DNA from: Stichopus chloronotus
Taxonomy: Eukaryota; Echinodermata; Holothuroidea; Aspidochirotida; Stichopodidae
DNA length: 64,000 bases
Direction: 5' to 3'
Assembly: GCA_021234535.1 (NCBI GenBank)
Contig: SFZH01000008.1
Location: 186,001-250,000, forward strand
This document shows positions 22,541-35,305 of the stretch, one piece after another (the first letter of the stretch is position 1; every line of letters starts with the position of its first letter). The notes beneath the pieces were generated by a model. It was not told where the DNA came from, did not search any database, and saw only the letters and a program-made list of their open reading frames with translations. Both the position numbers and the translations under genes were made by a program.

Positions 22541-23618
22541 TTCAGTTTTTGATTCTGTTGCACACAGTTAACTCAATGGGATTGCTCCCTACAGTACTGC
22601 ATTTGTAACTTAGTGAGTAACTTCTAGTGTGAGGTGTCAAGAGAGATAGTCTTGGTATGGGGGGTCATGGGGTCAGATAGACAAGGTGCATTATTTCATG
22701 CACTGGAACGTTAATGGGTTTATAAAAAAAATGAGGAAAATAAAATACCATCTGTTCTGTCATTTATTTGGATAATATCAATATCCAGAGGAACAGCTGG
22801 TAGCAGAACAAGGTTTCTTAATCAAATTGGAGTGCTTTCAATCATATTTCACAATGTCGGAAAGGATGGAGGAAGCAAAAATATTGAGGAGGAATCATAA
22901 CTTAGGGTCAACTTACAAGGACTTTGAGTGTGTTAAAAGCTACTTGTAACAAGGAAGAAATTATCGCAGAGTCGATAAATGAAAATTTGCAAAAGGCAGA
23001 GCACCAATTTGAGGCAATGGAAGAGGTTCATGCTGATCTGGCTCGGCTGTTGTCTGATGAAGCATTTGAGCAAGCAGAAAGCTGGATGTTGGAATGCCAA
23101 AAGCATTATACTGAGGAGAGGGAGGAAGCACTGAAAAAGTTGAAGGAGGAAATTGAGTTTCAAATTAGCGTTGGAATTACCTACGGCAGAAATTCCACCA
23201 TACGATGGAGACCTTAGAACATTCTGGGCGTTTATGAAGAATTTTGAGGTAAATATGGCAGACAAGCTGAGTTCAGATGAGGTAGGGTTGAGTTATTTGA
23301 TTCAACTAACAACAGGCAAGACTAGAAGCAGCATTGATTACTGTGTGTTTCTTGGAGCTCAGAGATAATGTTGACTGATCTCATACTGTACTTGATGTGT
23401 GGGTTGTATGGCCTGGGTAGGTGATCCCTATTGCTTTTGGTGGACGTCAAATGTCACATTCATTTTAGGTCACCAAAATAAAGGTCATTTTGGGTTAAAA
23501 GCTAGTGGTGTATCAAGAAAAATAACTGCAGTTGATCTTATACTTGTCATGTGAATAATTCATGTTTGTCGTAATATAACCATGTAGCAAGGAATCACAA
23601 AGCCTTTTGGCTTTCTGG
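22541..23618 (+). mobile_element. Family A copy A2: second copy of BEL cargo plus 3' end
   Basis: It is nearly identical to 19687-20769 over about 1.08 kb: the same ATTTCAGTTTTTGATTCTG start, the BEL-like leader with CTGGTAGCAGAACAAGG, the same broken gag (22863-23366) and the same 3' tail ending GGCTTTCTGG. The 5' hairpin and GT tract present in A1 are missing, so this copy is 5'-truncated or was cut by the neighbouring gypsy element. A few point differences (for example an in-frame TAG near 23215) show that the two have drifted. Confidence 0.8.
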
Positions 23619-24654
23619 TGTTATTTCTTGAATTACCTTTAGCGTCTTCTTTCACCATGCCAAGGTGTCGCATCAAATTGTATTTCTTAACAACTGGTGT
23701 CCCAGGAGTGTAATTGTCGATCAACTTCTTGGCTTTGCCCTTGAACATGGGCAATTGAAGGAGAGCATCTCTATGCTTGGCTCAGATTTTGCACCAAACC
23801 CAAACAACGTATGTCCAGCAGTTCTTTACTTGTGTCTTTATCCCGAAGTTGTCTGCAAATTCATAGGCCTGGAATGTATGCAACTCTATGTGACTAGGTT
23901 TTTATTTTTTTGTGCTAAGGCCATCCACCAACTCCATCTGTGGATAAATTTAAGAAACCAACATGAAAGTAGCCTATGGCAATTGCACACCCGAAATGTT
24001 CGCAATTGCAGACTGACCAGCTACAACATTCGAGTTGGTATCAACAACCCTGATGTAAGTGAAAAAAAGAGTAAAAAAAAAATTGTAAAAAATCGTATCG
24101 GCAACCCCGGCGAAAACCCGGACCACAAATGGTATGAAGCAAAATTTCATGTTGGTAGGCCTAAGCACACCCCTTGAATAGCATCACATCTTTAACAGCT
24201 TTAAGTGTTGAGCAAAAATATAGTCGCCCACAAACCTGCCCTCAAAAAAGCTCGCAATTTTGATGTACTGTATATACCCTAACCCCGTATGTAAACCTGC
24301 AAGGACCCATCAAGCTTGCAGATACATGAAAAATGCTTACCTTTAGCACCGGGCTTGAGCATTGAATCCAGGAACTTTTCGTACACAGCTGGTGGCTGGT
24401 ACCATAGTGGTAACGTTACTGTTTCTTATTCATATACTGTGTGGAATAGACACTGAAGTAAAGCACGTGCGAACAGTATGGAACCATGCTGCTCTGAGCG
24501 CTGTACGAGATGACATAAACACACACCCCGTCGTGTTCAGTTGGCACACGTATGTGATTAGGATGGGGTGTACTCCTAATTGACAATTTCACTACACCCT
24601 CCCGAGAAAAAGTCATGAGCGGGAAGTCCCAGATGTAAACTTCATTCATACACA
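23619..24654 (+). other. Intron sequence, nothing recognised
   Basis: An open stretch at 23665-24177 has no domain I know and crosses A-runs at 24060-24095; it starts in the family A tail. I see no splice-framed exon that would fit ACAP. Confidence 0.4.
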
Positions 24655-26000
24655 CTTTAGCCAATCAGTGAGCAAGATTCTTAGTGACGGCAGCTCGTTC
24701 GACGTTCAGCAAGCATCGAGGCAGCTGCATAAGAATTTTCAACGGACTAGCAAATGTGACCATGTACGCATGTGCTGTGAAAGTTGATGTCCATGGTACA
24801 ACATGATCGAAACTTTTTTGAAACTTTTTTCAATTCATCATTAAAAGATACTCACACATGACACAAAGACGTGAATAATATGGTTAGAAAGCTGAACTTC
24901 TCTCCAGAAAAATGTTCTTTTTGAGTAAGATGTGGTCTCTAGAGTATTTTCATCACGATTCAAAAAACATCGCAAAATCTGTACGGATTGAGAAGTAGTG
25001 AAGTGACAATTGCAGTGACTGTTTGAATTGAACTATTATGGTGAAGTGCACTGTGTAGTGCATGTGTAATAGAACATGAAACGCTCATATTAATGCCTCT
25101 GTGCTTCGGTAAATTTTTTTTCCATTTGAATTGTATGGCTGGAAATAGTTTGTGGGATCTTAAAAATGATAGACCTGAATCCCACTTTTAGGCCTAAAAT
25201 TACGCGACTCTCATGCCGATCCAATTTGATCTACAATCACTTTCAAGAAAGAGTTTGTAGGTATTTCTATTCTGTCATATTTCGAGATGATAAAAGTATT
25301 TACTGCCCGGGCAGCTATTATTCAGATGGGCGGAACATTGCACTACACAAAATCAAGACGGGTGAATTGTAGCCCATCTAAGATGACTGTTTTGCTTCCA
25401 AGACAGGCGTTTAGCCGGGCACGGGCGATCGCCCTCGTTATAATGCCAGCCCTGTACAGTAGGTTGCCAAATATTTATGGCAGAAAAAAAAATCTTTTTT
25501 GGTTCTTTTCAATGTACTTACAGTATCTTCATTCACTCTGATGTTTTTAATAGCATTTTATTTTCACATAGGCAATCATTGGTTGGACTGCCGGAGGCCC
25601 CTTTCTGTAAACTCTTAGCTAATTCATAAACACTTTTAGGCAATCAATGAGCACGATTCTTACTGATGGAGGATTATTTGACGTTTAGCGTCTTCGAGGC
25701 AAAGAACTTTTTTGAGACTTTTTCCAGTTTATGATTAAAACCTACTCACATGTGCTACATAGATGTGAATAATATGCTTAGAAAGCTGAACTTTTCTCTT
25801 CAGAAAAATTTTATTTCAGTAAGGTGCAGCCTCTAGAGTGCTTTTACCATGATTCAAATTCAATGCAAAATCTTTTACAGATTGAGAAGTAGTAACTATT
25901 ACGGTGAAGTGCACTGTAGCATGTGAGCTATAGCAGGACATGAAACTCTCATATGAACGCCTCTGCTTCATTAAGATTTTTTTTTATGCCAATAGCATTG
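24655..26000. repeat. Direct duplication of an unknown ~0.4-0.5 kb repeat
   Basis: The segments 24655-25130 and 25622-26000 match over long blocks (CAATCA(G/A)TGAGCA(A/C)GATTCTTA, GTGAATAATATG(G/C)TTAGAAAGCTGAACTT, GATTGAGAAGTAGT) with many point differences. Between them lies about 0.5 kb including AGATGGGCGG and CAAGACGGGT blocks that resemble the foldback repeat at 10866. No ends or genes were found. Confidence 0.65.
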
Positions 26001-26773
26001 TATGAAATCATGGTATTATGATTAATTTGCCTCCATCACCTGTATCAGAATCTCATCTGTATGATGAAACCATCAGTTTTTGAATGGATGAGTATTCATT
26101 TTCATTTGCTTGTTTTTGTGAATGCCTTTTTCACATGTGTGTGTTTGGTTTGGACTAGTTCTACCCCAATCTCTGGAGCATTGTATGTTATGTAGCATAG
26201 GTTCGTTGTTATTCATGTAACATTATTTAGGCTCCAATGCTAGTCTCCCTCCTGTGTGTACAGTATCTTTCAGCATTTTTGCTTGCCTTTGAATCCTGTG
26301 ATTGGGGTGTCTTTCCTCTCTCGGGGTGCTTGGACCTTCGTTTTTCAGAGTTCTTACGGTCAGGAAACGAAGTGTTGGGATTCGTTTTCCTTTGTGCTGG
26401 TTCCAATCTGGGCCAACATTAGTACTTGTATATATGTTCTTTGTTTCCTTAGCCTCTCCTTCAGATATGGAGAGATCTCAGAACGTTTTTTCTTCATGCA
26501 AGAGGTTCCAACCCTTTAGCGCATGGTACAGCCTTCACCAATGTTCCAGCAACTGACCTTGTGAAGAAAGCCATCCGTGCCCCTCTGCTGTTCCTGGTCC
26601 CCTGAATGTTGGACCTCTACATTGGACTGGCTCCGCAAAACAAGGACAGTGTAATAAGGCTGCCCCTATAGCGAAAAAGAAGAAAGCTGAGGCTTCTGTC
26701 CAACCTAGAGTCGATGGTCTCCCTTTTTCCGAAGCAGTACTCAGGATTTGAGCCCTGCCCAAGTGCCACTCAG
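26001..26773 (+). other. Intron sequence; possible TE fragment
   Basis: Moderately GC-richer than its surroundings from 26260 to 26760, with overlapping short open frames but no recognisable domain. The right border is set by the MITE at 26774, which may have cut an older element. Confidence 0.35.
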
Positions 26774-27127
26774 TTAAAGGGAAATAGGGCGTTTAGAATA
26801 CACCAACATGACATACAAAAGAACATAGATTTAATCATTGTTAAACTATCCAGTCTCATCAATAAACACGTGCCAAAGCTTCATCTCCTCAAAACATTAT
26901 GCATGTGATGAGTAACAGCAGATGCATCATTTGAATTTTGAAAAGTTTGGGTGAACAAATTAGTGTTGAGCAACAAATAACTGAATTTCTATCTGTGAGA
27001 AGCTTATTTCTTGAAAAGAAAGCTACTGTCCTTCCTTATTTTGAATAATCTATCATTCTATGTCCTCAAACATTGGTTTTAAAAACATGGATGTTTTCTC
27101 TAAAACAAACGCCCTATTTCCCTTTAA
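26774..27127. mobile_element. MITE with AGGGAAATAGGGCGTTT terminal inverted repeats, copy 1
   Basis: The left end is TTAAAGGGAAATAGGGCG and the right end is its inverse, CGCCCTATTTCCCTTTAA. TTAA stands at both borders, which would suit a piggyBac-type insertion, but a TA duplication with AAGGG ends also fits. It is about 354 bp with no coding capacity. A second copy in the opposite orientation is at 57714-58063. Confidence 0.82.
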
Positions 27128-29119
27128 TGTTAGGAAAAAAAAGCGCAAAATCACTCATAACTCAAATCAGACAGAGATATGGTTTTTTTCCTTTTGTTGA
27201 GGGAATTTCTACATCCATTTTGAGTACGACCTTCCCATCTTTGCAATTTCTAAGTTTGTTGGAGTTAATTGGACAAAGTTACAATGACATGTACCAGTTC
27301 CACAAAACACTTTCACAGTACATTTTCTATGCAATATATTTGCTTTCGACTTTTCTAAATATTCCATATCCAGTGGGTACTATGATAAATTTTGTAATAA
27401 CGAATGGCATAGGTGACAAGGGTGTACCAGCGGGAGTTCAGCTGCTACAGGAAGTAGGACTATGGTCATTCATTTGCAGCATGCCAATAATAAAACACCA
27501 CCAAATAACAGTAAAATATTGCCAAAAAACGAATTAAAAGCAAAAATGTGATAGAAAAGAACTACAAACAAAAATCTATAGCATTTTAAAACGAGGAATG
27601 TAAAAAAAAAGTAAGCACATGGACATCAGCAACAGTTAACTATGTTCCAACCATTTTGACCCCATATGCTCAACCGTCGTATCTTTCTATCAGGTTCAGC
27701 ATCCTCAAGGTATTCACATGTTACATACGAAGGCTACTCCACTTTCTTAGCAGGATGTACATGCATTTTCAGAATTCAAAGCCTTGGCAAAACAGGGGAA
27801 AATGCAGAGATTGACTATTTGAAAAATGCAATGCTTGTTTGAGGAAAGTAGCTCAAGTAGTTCAATCCCTCAGGAAAGCACCTGTTTGGGAAGAAGTTGT
27901 CATGTGATACATTGAACTCCAGACTCTCACCAATGAAGGCCAGTTCTACGCACCCTTTAGCAAAGCTTCAACCTCATAAAGAAAGCCACATCTGCAGCTG
28001 CAAACTCTCTTGGCCGCCAGCCAGGCAAAAATGTTTGTTTCATGCAGGGTATGTTCCGAGATGAACTTAGTGATATATTCTAAAGAAAAACGATACCATC
28101 TCCTTTGTGGGAATCTCTTATATGCTAAGCACCCTCTTTAGTATAATTGAAGCAACCTATTTTGCATAATGAAGTGAAGGCTTATTTTGTCACGTCTATT
28201 ATGGCATTTTAAATAGAAAATCTTCAAATACTGGCACTTTCACCACAGTGTGTAATAATCTATATAGGTGACAATTTTCAACCCCTTTAATTTAAGATTT
28301 ATAGTATGTTGTTAAGATGAAAGATATGATGAAAACTGCACACCCTATTAGCAAGTTGTCAAACATTTACAGTATAAATGCCTTAACTATTTACAATCTC
28401 ATTGGGTTGAAAGGAGAATGTGATTGACACACATTGTTAGTGGGGAATATTTCTTCACTTACAAGTGGAAAGTTTAAAAAGCATGTTATTACCGATCCTT
28501 ACCTTGTAAAGGAAATTACTCCAAAGGAGAAAAAAAAATTAGCCCAATACGTAGAAGAAATAACAAAACAAAAGGAAAATACGAAAATGCCTCTTAACTT
28601 TATGTTAATCTCTGTGGTATGAAAACCTAAAATTTCAAATGTCCCAAAAGAACAACTTATCAAATGTGGAATAGTAACAATGAACAGCTGTTCAAAGTCT
28701 ATTCCTTTGGTTATCTACAGTACATACCACTTGTTATCAAACTATGGTTCATCGATTTACTCCATTGAAAATTTCTTCAACAAACTGCATTGAAAGTGCA
28801 ACAAAATCAGTTTTGCTGAATATGTAATGTTGATTTGATAAAAAATCGATAAATTTAGGTAACTTTCATTAAAGTTTGCATTGATTTTGTTAAATTTTAG
28901 GTCAAAGAGCCTTATCAGGAGTTAAGTGAAATTTCTATGTGTGTCTTATAGTGTATGCTCATCAGGATATTCCTCAGCAGTGAAATAAAGGTGTGTCTCC
29001 ACACAGCAAGAAGATGTAAAAACACAAGTTGGGAAAATGGAACTGTCCTATGGAGATGAGTAACTGTGCATAATTCTCAAGTTTATCCTTCTTCTTCTTT
29101 TGTGTTTTCCATTTTGCAG
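27128..29119 (+). other. Intron sequence before exon 2
   Basis: AT-rich. The open frame 27073-27537 starts inside the MITE and shows no domain. A short frame at 28434-28622 is lysine-rich and unrecognised. The stretch ends in a long pyrimidine tract (CCTTCTTCTTCTTTTGTG) before the exon 2 acceptor. Confidence 0.5.
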
Positions 29120-29180
29120 ACATTTCATCACCAGTGTCAAGGATTTGACTGTTTACTTTAATGAAGACACTTTTGTTTCG
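29120..29180 (+). CDS. ACAP: ACAP-family ArfGAP, BAR-domain exon 2
   Basis: The exon opens with one base that completes the Gly codon from 4536-4537, then reads HFITSVKDLTVYFNEDTFVS. ACAP proteins have at this place an F-x-x-G-I-R-D-L block followed by an acidic, variable turn and V-x-x-S, so the match is good though Gly is not conserved here. The acceptor is a long pyrimidine tract with GCAG; the donor is GTAGGA at 29181. Length is 61 nt and it ends in phase 0. There is no usable Met open frame, so a simple ORF scan misses it. Confidence 0.8.
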
Positions 29181-30284
29181 GTAGGATGTCTTTGTTTGTG
29201 TAAATATCTGCATATATAGTATAAGTATAACTTACAAACAGCATTCAGACATTGCCGGTGTTCACATTTTATGTAATCCCATGAATCACCAGCATCAATC
29301 AATTTCATCAGAAAATTTGTTTTTGAAGGCAATACAGTGTGTAGATTTTGGTTTCAAGACCTGTTCCAATTATACTGTTATTTTTTTGTTTTTTAAACCA
29401 TCTCAGTCACAATCAAAGTTGTTTGATGCACATGCCAATAGTGAGTGCCTAAGTATACTGTAAGTGAAGTGAATGTCATAATTATACTTTTGATGATTTT
29501 TCCTTATCACATTCGGGCTAACTTATTAGTTAAACTGGTTGCTTGTGTTGTCCAGTGACATAACCATTGGGGGGGGGGGGGAACAATTGGAGACCACCTG
29601 TCAAATGTCTTGCCCTCTGCTTACCCTCCAAAATGAAATTTGAAGTTAAAAAGAAACAATTGAGGGCAAACTTGGCACGAGGCAAAAACTTCCCAAACAG
29701 TCATTGAAGAACATATTTTTGGCTTTGCATGGAAAAAGTCTAATGACAACAGAGGAGTATCTATTTTAAACAACAAAATGCATGCATACTGTATGCATGC
29801 AGCATGAATGATGACTACATAAATAATGACTATATGTTGATATCCATCAGAAAATTATAAACCTTTGAAATTACTTTATCATTCCCCTCCACCATTTGTA
29901 GTGGACAAGTAAATTTCCAAACCTGTGTTACAATAAAGGAAGAAAATGTTAGATGAACTTCACACACCAGAGAGATAGGGAAGTGCCATTTTCTGAAATC
30001 TGAGAGGCATTTTTATCTAAAAACTTTCTTTGCATGCTACTGTATATGCAAACTGATGGTGGCTCCTCACTTACATATTGTCATTACTGCTTGCTCCTCC
30101 CACTTCAAGTTTTTGCCCCACCTCAGCCCCGCTAGATGAAGAAGTCTGGTTACACCTCTGGTGTTATCCCTTAATGTGCCACATATTGAAACATTGTCAC
30201 CTTTTATCATAAGGTCAGCAGAGGACATAGTTTGTAAACGGCGTAAACATGATATGTCAAGAAGGGAACGGTACTTAAACTTCA
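29181..30284 (+). other. Intron 2, first part; poly-G run
   Basis: No gene. A run of about 13 G lies at 29570-29582. Open frames at 29281-29463 and 30067-30285 (-) show nothing recognisable. Confidence 0.5.
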
Positions 30285-31300
30285 AAGTTGGTGTGTTGGT
30301 AGATGATCCCTATTGTTTTTCATGAAGGTCAAAGGTTATTTGAGATCATCAGACCTTAAAGTGTGGAAACCTATTAAGGGAGATATCTCAGCAACTGAAT
30401 CTTTCTGCCACTTCAAACTCTACCATTGGCAGCATGTGGTGAGTAGATAATGTGTGTCATTTTCTATGGAGGTCAAAGGTCATGTGAGGTCTGTAGAAGA
30501 CATAGTGTGAAAACCCTGTAAACCTGTATCTCAAGAACAGAAATGTGCATGAATTTCAAAGTTGGTGTTTTGGTAGTCCATTGTGAGTGGATGATCTCTG
30601 TCGTTTTTCATGAAGGTTAAAGGTCATAAGAGTCACCAGATTTTAAAGTGTTGTATGAACATTTACTAAAGAGATATCTCAGCAACCAAATCTTGCTAGA
30701 ACTTCAAACTGTTACCATTGATAGCCCTTGATGAGTTTAATGTCTGTCATTTTTTTTTTTTTTGTGGAGGTCAAAGTCATGTGAGATGAATAGAGGACAT
30801 AGTTTGATAACCTCACAAACATGGTATCTCAGGAAGGGAAAAGTGCTTGAATTTCAAAATTCACAGGGCGAACTTGCGTACTTCTTCACCTCATATAACA
30901 TATGCATTACGCTATTGATTATGGTCTAGCATCTGGCAATTGTGTGTGTGTATTCGGTCTCCATCCTTCTGTAATTGCCAGCCTTTTGGTTTAGCAGTGA
31001 AGAAAGACGGAAAGACGATGAAGGGACACACACACACACACACAAAATTGCCGGATGTTAGACCATAGTCAATACAGTAATGCAGATTATATGAGGTGAG
31101 TATGTCGCTATAGTTAATTCCCAAACCAAGAAGTTTTGGGGAGTTGTTGTGTTTGTAGTTCATTGTGTGAAGATGATCCCAATTGTTTTTTTGTGGACGT
31201 CAAAGGAAATTTGAGTGGTCAGAGGAAAAGCTATTTTGGAGGATATCTCTGCAACTGAATGTTGAGAGAACTTTACACTGGTAATATTAAAGTGATAACA
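30285..31300. repeat. Degenerate AGGTCA-type tandem units with an embedded inverted repeat
   Basis: The units at 30285-30870 share GATGATC(C/T)CTATTGTTTTT, AAGGTCA and ATATCTCA blocks with families A and B, but lack clear ends. At 30877-30953 and 31026-31109 there is an inverted repeat (CATTACGCTATTGATTATGG against its complement, with GT/AC runs at the inner ends). Its right arm plus CCCAAACCAAGAAGTTTTGG (to 31142) matches the end of DIRS copy C at 47850-47975, so this is probably a DIRS internal or terminal remnant. Confidence 0.6.
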
Positions 31301-32292
31301 AGCATAGACAAAAAGTAATAACATTGAAATTTCATCTCCAAAAGTTTGGTAAGGCTTTTAATTACACCATTCAGACAATCTGGGAAGATTAATAGGTTTC
31401 AGTTGGTAAATTCTGCCATATGATTTCAAATTCTTCTAACATAACAAAAAAGTTGTAGAATACGATAATGTAGTGGTTGACAGTTTTCATTCAAATCATC
31501 AGTGTGCTTCTTTGAACAAGCCAATGGGAAGTATACTAGTATTGAATATTCAGTTAGTCAAAACAACTCAGGATCACTGATGCGGCAGTGTTGTGTTCAG
31601 TTCATAGGTTACTTGTAAATACAGTGCTTCCTTTCACCAAATAGTACGATACCGATCAAATAGCGACGACTTGAATAGTATATGTTTTTGATACACTAGT
31701 GAGACTTGTACTGTTGCATATTCATTATGTAGGCGCTTATAATGTAGTAAGAACTGTTAATTTTCAAATATGATTTCTGTTTTTTACTGTTTTTATGCCA
31801 ATTCTGTTGCTTTTTGAAGTAATTACTGCCATTTTCATTCATTGAAAGACATAGTCCGTTCATATACAACAGCGCGTGTACATTTAAAAATAAAGAAAAT
31901 GTTGAGATCAAAGGTAATCTTATCTTTTTGGTTTTTCAGTACACACACAATCACTTTAATAGCACTTAATGAAAAGATCTCTGTCATTTTTATGGCAGAC
32001 ACAGTGTCTCAAGAAGGGTACTGTATTTGAACCTTAAGTTTATTATGCAGTGTCCTTTTATTTCATGTCTTTTGGCAAGGAATCACAGTTGTACTGTGTT
32101 TATAATGAGGGCATTTTCCTTTTTAGCTTTTGCAATACTGTGCTTAAGCATTTGTCAAGTTTGATGTCTATGTGAAAAGGTACGTTGCAATCTGAAACAA
32201 GTTTTGTGACAGGATTCGTTATGTGTTACATAAATTGCAGGATGACCAGATGTAATAGGTTACTGTGTGTTTATTTTCTTTTTACTTCTCAG

Positions 32293-32346
32293 AGTAATAT
32301 TATGAAATTTGTTCAAGTCTTGAGTGACCTGAAGAGCTATCATGTT
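32293..32346 (+). CDS. ACAP: ACAP-family ArfGAP, BAR-domain exon 3
   Basis: The exon reads SNIMKFVQVLSDLKSYHV, 18 codons, phase 0 on both sides. It corresponds to the ACAP segment with S-L-x-K-F, L-x-E-M and (F/Y)H that precedes the second long BAR helix. The acceptor is TTTTACTTCTCAG and the donor is GTAAGT at 32347, both strong. It joins exon 2 and exon 4 without a frame change. The open frame 32185-32382 crosses it in the same phase but is not the real extent. Confidence 0.85.
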
Positions 32347-32627
32347 GTAAGTATTAAAATGAAAACAACCATTTCCCATTAATCTTTATTTGTAAAGTAT
32401 AGCAGTATACAATGACAGGATCCTTCAAAATATATATTTCATTTCAATTAGAATGTGCAGCATTTGTAGCCTTCTGGTGCTTGACTGGATTTTAATCTCA
32501 CTCACATGTGACCATTGTTTAACATTATAATTTTTTAATGGCTTTATTCTGCTGGGATACCTCCCGTGATTTTTAGCTCACCAAAATGAGCCATTGTCAT
32601 TGCAAGGCATCTGGCTGTCTCTCTCTC

Positions 32628-34169
32628 TTCTGCCGAAGGCAGAAGGAACCTATGCGATGGTGATGTCGTGTGTGTGTGTATATGCGTGTGTGACGCCTGC
32701 TTGTAAACACGATATCTCAAGAAGCGTAACTCTGAGTGATCTCATACTTGGCATGTAGATTGCCCATATTGAGTAGATGATCCCTATTGTTTTTGGTGGA
32801 GGTCAAAGGTCATTTGGTGTCACCAGAGGTCAAAAGGTAAATACCTTGAAAATTGCTTGTAAACACGATATCTCCAGAAGCGTAACTCTGAGTGATCTCA
32901 TACTTGGCATGTAGATTGCTCTTATAGAGTAGATGATCCCTATTGTTTTTGGTGAAGGACAAAGGTCATTTGGTGTCACCAGAGGTCAAAAGGTAAATAC
33001 CTTGAAAATAGCTTGTAAACACGATATCTCCAGAACGATAAATGTGAGAGATCTCATAGTTAGCATGTGGATTGCCCATATCGAGTAGATGATCCCTATT
33101 TTTATTTGGCAGAGGTGAAAGGTCATTTGGGGTCATGGGAGGTCAAAATGTGAAAAACTGGAATATACAATATTTCAAGAACAGTCCTTCCAGTGAATTT
33201 TATACTTGTAAAGTGGAATCCTCTCGTTGATTTGATGGTTCCTATGCATTTTTGTAGAGATGAAAGTTTAGGGTTATTTGACATCAAATTGTTAAAAATG
33301 AAAGTAGGTAATGTTGACATAATTAGGGATCGCTTGGCCTACAGTTCTTATCGGTTTTTAATAGTGGGCCAAATAGTTTTGGCTGTAACATATTGTCATT
33401 TAGCTTGTAGCACTTGAAGTTGGCCGCACTGTTTAGTCTAGAAATACTGTAATACCAGGGTAGGGAGTTGCCTGGTAATAACAGGGAGGTGCCCTGCTTT
33501 TTGGGCTTCTGGCATATATTAATGGAAATGAAAATGCATGTTCACGTTTCAGAATATATTGTGAAAACCACAAAAAATATAACTAGTATCGTTTCCTGTT
33601 GTTTTGATGCACAAGAGCTTCTTTTAGGACATACCAACATCGTCTCTTAGATAACCATAAAGAAAACATAAAGACAACATTAAAGTTGGTATCAAAGATA
33701 TTATTGGGCAAACCTTATGCCACTGTCCTCATAAGGACATGTTAGCATGCTTGAATTGTAAATTGGTATTGATTAATTAAATATACCACGGGTTATTAGT
33801 TTTATAAAAAGAACTAAATTACTGATCATTTGGATCAAATACCCTTGAGCGTGCATGAACTGTGATTGCTTAATTGAATGAATCAAATTGTAACTGACCC
33901 ACCTCTGTTCAAATTGGTCACTGTTATCTGACATAATTTATCACAGTTGACTGCCTGTAGAAACTGCAGTGTCCAGAATAAATCAGACAGTCTGTTGAGC
34001 CAGGTGCTCAATGCACTTAACCATTTACTGTATAAACAGTGTCTCTGTTTAGCCCTCTGAGATGGTATCTCAGGTAGGACTGTGTGGGATCTTATGCTTG
34101 TCATGTGGGCGATTTATGTTTTGTTACAATATATGAGGTAAGGAATCACTAAGCCTTTTGGCTTTCTAG
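32628..34169 (+). mobile_element. Hairpin-ended tandem-repeat element (family A), copy A3
   Basis: The 5' hairpin is TTCTGCCGAAGGCAGAA, followed by a GT tract and ACGCCTGCTTGTAAACACGATATC. About three tandem units of ~130 bp follow (TGGCATGTAGATTGCCCATA, then GAGTAGATGATCCCTATTG, then AGGTCAAAGGTCA). From 33240 to 34100 there is non-repetitive filler that is also present in copy A7 (57240-57713). It ends with the 3' hairpin AAGCCTTTTGGCTT and CTAG, then TT. No protein gene. A perfect AGGTCAAAGGTCA site is at 32800. Confidence 0.78.
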
Positions 34170-35305
34170 TTCCTTGACTACCTTAGACGCCTCTGAACCA
34201 TGAATCGTTGATAAGTATTTTTTTATTTATCAGGTTTTAGTGGGTCTTTTGCCTTCGTGGGCCTTTTGTTTTGTTGACGCCAACAATTTTGTATTGGTAG
34301 TAGTTGCACGAAACTGCGATTAGGCCCTTCCTCCATTCCCTTCGCCTCTAGTGTTCCATTTAAACACGGAGGATCCCTCCCTTGCTCTCCTTTCATCTTC
34401 ATTTGCCGTAAATTTTGTATATTCCCATCATTCCAGCTACCTTTTCGCGATTTCCCTAGGATTCCCGAACCGGAATTCATTAGTTATTAGGTTATTCGGT
34501 TAGTCCTAAGTTGTTACTACTCCATAGTACCCCTCCCCTCCTAGGGGTTCTCTCCCACTAATTTGGGATTTTCTTCTTAGCTTCACTGTTTTTACCCACA
34601 TTCTCGTATTCCTAAGAAGGTGTTTTAGGAAGAGGTATTCCTTCTTGGGATTTACTTGTTTCACTTGCAGTGTTTTATATGTTACGCAATTCCTTGTGTT
34701 GCTACGTATTCAAATTATTATATCACGTAAACATTGTTCGTTCGTATATCATTGCCTTCCTTAACGGTAAGTTTCAGATATGGCAGTGAAACAGCAATGG
34801 CTTCCAATGAAGTGGGGAAATTGCTCCCTGTTCCGCCCAGGACGACATTGGGATTTCCATGAACTCTACCCCAAATGCCGGCCATGCAGTAGGAAAGAAC
34901 CCTGCCTATAGTTTGCATCGAGTTCACACAGGAGCAATGGGGAGAAATCAATGGATGGTTACAAGGTTGCCGTCAGAAACTCCAGTCAAGATTGGACCAG
35001 ATCCCTCAAACTTCTAACCGACAACAGAAGGCACCTCCAATCGTCCCCGTACCCCCGGTTGAGTCCGGGGCACGGGATTCTCCAACCTCGGTTCCGGCGT
35101 GGCCAGAGCGGTTTCAGAACCGAGGTCACGTTCAAAAGGGAAACAACCGGCAAAGGCATCGGCTGGGGTGCAGTCTATTGAATCAGATGCCACCCAACTA
35201 CTGAACCAGGATCCAGACCTCAACTGATCCCAACCTGACCAGGATGGGGCAGCAGACCCCGAGCCGGAGACTCCCTAGTCCTCACAGGAGGACCCAGCAC
35301 CGACG

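Noticed and set aside
23665..24177. 170-codon open frame
   Set aside because: It starts in the tail of family A element A2, crosses A-runs and has no known domain.
27073..27537. 154-codon open frame
   Set aside because: It begins inside the MITE terminal repeat, has no recognisable domain and no splice context.
28434..28622. Lys-rich 62-codon open frame
   Set aside because: No domain recognised, no acceptor or donor in a phase that fits the ACAP exons.
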